From: Proteiniphilum sp.
GTDB taxonomy: Bacteria > Bacteroidota > Bacteroidia > Bacteroidales > Dysgonomonadaceae
Direction of reading: 5' to 3'
NCBI GenBank assembly: GCA_031284475.1
Contig: JAISZV010000001.1
Location: 1 to 14,921 of the forward strand
Length of the DNA: 14,921 nucleotides
The position numbers were made by a program, and so were the translations under genes. The notes beneath the pieces were generated by a model. That model was not told where the DNA came from, did no database searches, and was given only the letters and a program-made list of their open reading frames with translations. Positions within the stretch are counted from its first letter, which is position 1, and every line of letters starts with the position of its first letter. Shown in pieces: positions 12,489-14,921 of the stretch.

Positions 12489-13463
12489 ATGGTCAATTTA
12501 GAAACAACTTTTGCAGGGTTACGGTTAAAAAATCCGTTAATAGCCGGAAGCAGCGGCCTTACCAATTCCATAAAGAGTATTAAAGAGTTGGAAAATGCCG
12601 GTATAGGGGCAATCGTATTGAAATCCCTGTTCGAGGAGCAGATCGAGAATCATTCCGAAAGACTCTCCCGGATTGCCGATTACCCGGAAGCGGCCGATTA
12701 CATCAACACATACATAGAGATGAATCACATGGACAAGTACCTGGATTTAATCCGTTCCGCCGGGGAAGAATGCGATGTGCCCATCATTGCCAGCATCAAT
12801 TGTTATAAATTGAACCGGTGGGTTGAATTTGCCAAAACCATCCAGGACGCCGGCGCAGATGCAATTGAACTGAATGTGTTTGTATTGAATGCGGGAGAAT
12901 TTGAAGATACCTATCTGGAGAATTTTTATGTGAACACCGTAAAGGAGTTGAAAAAGATAATCCGTATCCCTGTCGTTATTAAAATGTCAAAGAACATCAG
13001 TAACCTGCCGGGGTTGGCAGGCAGGCTGAAAGCGTTGGGAGCCGGAGGGGTAGTGCTTTTTAACCGCTTTTATCAACTCGATATCGATATTAAGAATCAG
13101 GAAATCACTTCCGGCCCGGTATTCAGCAATCTTTCCGATTTCAGTGAAACACTGCGTTGGACAGCCATTGTTTCGGGGCGCGTTCCCGGGTTCGACATTG
13201 CTTGCTCGTATGGAATCCATTCATGGGAAGACGCTATTAAGGGAATCCTGGCCGGGGCGGGAGCGATACAGCTTTGCAGCCTGCTTTACGAACAAGGGCC
13301 CGGCGCGATAGAAAACATCCTTACCTGCATGGAAGAATGGATGCTACAAAGCAACTATGAGCGCATAAATGATTTCAAAGGTAAATTGAACTTTGCAAAT
13401 ATTAAAAGCCCGGCGCTGTATGAAAGGGTACAGTTCATGAAATATTTTTCCAATTATAAGTAA
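12489..13463 (+). CDS. Dihydroorotate dehydrogenase-like flavoprotein
   Basis: From the ATG at 12489 the product has 324 residues and begins MVNLETTFAGLRLKNPLIAGSSGLT, the usual family start; a TTG at 12429 would add 20 non-conserved residues and lies upstream of the likely transcription start. The fold is the FMN-binding TIM barrel of dihydroorotate dehydrogenases, with VLKSLFEEQ (K45), VVIKMS (K165) and an FNRF motif (191-194). The position holding the catalytic Cys/Ser in NxSCPN reads ELNVFVLN (127-134), so the normal base is absent. Such proteins are annotated as dihydroorotate dehydrogenase-like and are often distinct from the true pyrimidine enzyme. It lies 60 bases before oxyR on the same strand. 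Confidence 0.85.
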   Translation: MVNLETTFAGLRLKNPLIAGSSGLTNSIKSIKELENAGIGAIVLKSLFEEQIENHSERLSRIADYPEAADYINTYIEMNHMDKYLDLIRSAGEECDVPIIASINCYKLNRWVEFAKTIQDAGADAIELNVFVLNAGEFEDTYLENFYVNTVKELKKIIRIPVVIKMSKNISNLPGLAGRLKALGAGGVVLFNRFYQLDIDIKNQEITSGPVFSNLSDFSETLRWTAIVSGRVPGFDIACSYGIHSWEDAIKGILAGAGAIQLCSLLYEQGPGAIENILTCMEEWMLQSNYERINDFKGKLNFANIKSPALYERVQFMKYFSNYK

Positions 13464-13523
13464 GAAGTTGAACCCGGCTCAAAAGCCCCTTTTGGCCTTA
13501 GCGTTAAGAATAAGCGTTGCCGT

Positions 13524-14468
13524 ATGAATATCCAGCAGTTAGAATACATTATCGCGGTAGATAATTACCGCCACTTCTCCAAAGCAGCAGAGGCTTCTTT
13601 TGTAACTCAACCCACATTGAGTATGATGATTCGGAAGATGGAAGAAGAATTGGGCGTAAAAATATTCGACCGTTCCCAACTCCCGGTTCAACCTACCGGA
13701 ATCGGCGAACAGATCATCGCCCAGGCTCGCGTGGCGGTAGCCCAGGTGAGCCGGATCAAAGAGATCATACAGGAGGAAAGAGGTATTGTGAAAGGCGTTT
13801 TCCGTTTGGGGATTATTCCTACCGTATCTCCTTACCTGTTGCCGAAATTGATGCAGGTTCACCGTGAAAACAGGCACGACGTCCGCATCGTTATTTCCGA
13901 ACTGCCCACCCATCAGATACTAAAGGGGCTTTCCAACGATTCGCTGGATGGGGGCATTCTGGCTACTCCTCTAAAGGAACCGGCCATTAAGGAATATCCT
14001 ATCTATTATGAACGGTTCTTCGCCTATGTATCTCCGCAGGAGAAGTCGCTGTACGCCAAAACAGCGCTCGACGAAAGCGACCTGAACACCTCCGCGCTCT
14101 GGTTGTTGGATGAAGTGCATTGCTTCAGAACCCAGATACTGCATTTGTGCAACCTGAAGAAAAAGCATGCCATGAACAATTCCGTTTTTTCTTATGAGGC
14201 GGGCAGCATAGATACGCTCATCAATATCGTGGATCAGAACGAAGGGCTTACCGTTATTCCGGAGATGGCGGTTGCCAATATGAGCGAGAAGCAGAAAAAG
14301 AATGTAAGGCCTTTTAAAAACAGCGCCCCGGTGCGTGAAATCAGCCTTATCACCCGGCAGGAGTTTATGAGGGAACGTTTGATCGGCATTATTATCGACG
14401 AAATGAAAACGGCCGTTCCCAAATCGTTTCAGGATACGGCGATGAAGAAATACGTCGTACCGTTGTAA
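13524..14468 (+). CDS. oxyR: LysR-type peroxide sensor OxyR
   Basis: The 314-residue transcription factor senses hydrogen peroxide and activates antioxidant genes. The N-terminal LysR helix-turn-helix (about 1-60) reads MNIQQLEYIIAVDNYRHFSK and TQPTLSMMIRKMEEELG; the periplasmic-binding-like sensor domain follows from about 90. The redox cysteines are both present, C200 and C209, in HCFRTQILHLC, with the 8-residue spacing of the E. coli C199/C208 pair, which distinguishes OxyR from other LysR proteins. No promoter of its own is evident in the 60-base gap, so it may be read through from the upstream flavoprotein gene. A GC-rich hairpin follows it. Confidence 0.93.
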   Translation: MNIQQLEYIIAVDNYRHFSKAAEASFVTQPTLSMMIRKMEEELGVKIFDRSQLPVQPTGIGEQIIAQARVAVAQVSRIKEIIQEERGIVKGVFRLGIIPTVSPYLLPKLMQVHRENRHDVRIVISELPTHQILKGLSNDSLDGGILATPLKEPAIKEYPIYYERFFAYVSPQEKSLYAKTALDESDLNTSALWLLDEVHCFRTQILHLCNLKKKHAMNNSVFSYEAGSIDTLINIVDQNEGLTVIPEMAVANMSEKQKKNVRPFKNSAPVREISLITRQEFMRERLIGIIIDEMKTAVPKSFQDTAMKKYVVPL

Positions 14469-14473
14469 TTCTT

Positions 14474-14493
14474 GCCGGCGGTTTTCGGCCGGC
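14474..14493 (+). terminator. Possible terminator after oxyR
   Basis: GCCGGC (14474-14479) pairs with GCCGGC (14488-14493) around GGTTTTCG, 6 bases after the oxyR stop. No clear T run follows, so it may only be a stable hairpin. Confidence 0.4.
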
Positions 14494-14665
14494 TCCGGTA
14501 AATTCTTTCCGGCTTGCGCATCCAAAACCGGCTTGCCCCTTTGCCGGGCAATTCCGGAAATCCTTCGCGATTACCGAACGCTTTCAGTTTGTTTATTCTT
14601 GCGTAGAACATTCTCCTATGTAACTAACCAGTATCGTATTGAACTACAGGTATAAAAGATTCTCC
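14494..14665. other. Intergenic region between oxyR and the IS110 transposase
   Basis: No gene is seen. It has repeated CCGGCTTGC (about 14510 and 14529), a TTGCCC/GGGCAA hairpin (14533-14551), and an imperfect direct repeat at 14610-14626 and 14659-14675. The outer end of the insertion sequence should fall here, but I cannot place its boundary. Confidence 0.45.
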
Positions 14666-14675
14666 TTATGCAGTA
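14610..14675. repeat. Imperfect direct repeat at the end of the IS110 gene
   Basis: ATTCTCCTATGTAACTA (14610-14626) and ATTCTCCTTATGCAGTA (14659-14675) are similar over 17 bases. The second copy covers the transposase stop codon. They may reflect the element's end, or chance. Confidence 0.4.
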
Positions 14676-14921
14676 GATTTAAGTTTTTCAAGTGTTTTCT
14701 CCAGTCTTTTGATTTTCATTCCCTTATATTTTTTTTGAGACTCAATTAAGTCCTGCGGATTGTATTTCTGTTTTGACGACATCATAGTGTAATAAATAAC
14801 AGCAAGTTTACGTGCCGTTGCCACAATAGCAACTGCCGCTCCGGCTCTGGAACATACCCGTCTGTAAAAATCGCCTAAGGGACCTTTATTATTTCGCAGA
14901 CTCATCGCTGACATTCGGAAT
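14666..14921 (-). CDS. IS110-family transposase, C-terminal part only
   Basis: The frame runs off the right edge and keeps about 85 C-terminal residues, starting FRMSAMSLRNNKGPLGDFY and containing TARKLAVIYYTMM and KIKRLEKTLEKLK before a TAA at 14666-14668. This matches the C-terminal segment of the Transposase_20 (IS116/IS110/IS902) domain, where a serine-based recombinase domain is paired with an N-terminal RuvC-like DEDD domain. The DEDD residues and the catalytic serine region lie outside the window, so activity cannot be judged. IS110 elements lack classic terminal inverted repeats and use a bridge RNA encoded in a non-coding end. Confidence 0.85.
   Translation of the reverse strand, partial: FRMSAMSLRNNKGPLGDFYRRVCSRAGAAVAIVATARKLAVIYYTMMSSKQKYNPQDLIESQKKYKGMKIKRLEKTLEKLKSTA

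Overview
The window looks like chromosomal DNA from a Bacteroidota bacterium, probably order Bacteroidales. The main evidence is repeated matches to the Bacteroidota promoter consensus (TTTG or TTG, about 19-20 bases, then TAnnTTTG) at 4949-4978, 5191-5222, 11141-11172 and 12424-12453. A DUF4494 protein and the general protein similarity agree with this. The family-level guess (Dysgonomonadaceae/Porphyromonadaceae-like) is inference only.

Layout. (1) 151-2180: two secreted phosphoesterases overlapping by 4 bases, a purple-acid-phosphatase-like metallophosphoesterase and an endonuclease/exonuclease/phosphatase-family protein, ending at a strong terminator shared with a convergent aspartate aminotransferase (2262-3458). 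(2) 3459-5078: an AT-rich accessory stretch. It holds an intact MNT nucleotidyltransferase (antitoxin type) and, directly downstream, a HEPN/DUF86 toxin partner that I could reassemble across two clear frameshifts plus a probable third. It also holds an unrecognised 49-codon gene with its own promoter, leader, hairpins and terminator. (3) 5079-5165: tRNA-Ser(GCU). (4) 5289-7337: mltG (peptidoglycan) and ribF (FMN/FAD synthesis), convergent. (5) 7628-10003: a TonB-dependent receptor with an unusual three-part complementary element upstream. (6) 9893-10875: a DUF554 membrane protein and a small two-helix membrane protein on the minus strand, the latter running antisense into the receptor gene. 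(7) 10876-11268: intergenic region with a 29-bp direct repeat and a promoter. (8) 11269-14468: DUF4494 protein, PLP homeostasis protein (YggS), a dihydroorotate-dehydrogenase-like flavoprotein lacking the usual catalytic base, and OxyR. (9) 14666-14921: the C-terminal end of an IS110-family transposase, cut by the window edge.

Most of the window is ordinary housekeeping or envelope sequence. The most unusual material is between aspC and tRNA-Ser: a decayed MNT/HEPN toxin-antitoxin module whose antitoxin-type gene survives, flanked by an imperfect direct repeat, next to a compact small-gene transcription unit I cannot assign. I found no CRISPR array, prophage or complete mobile element.
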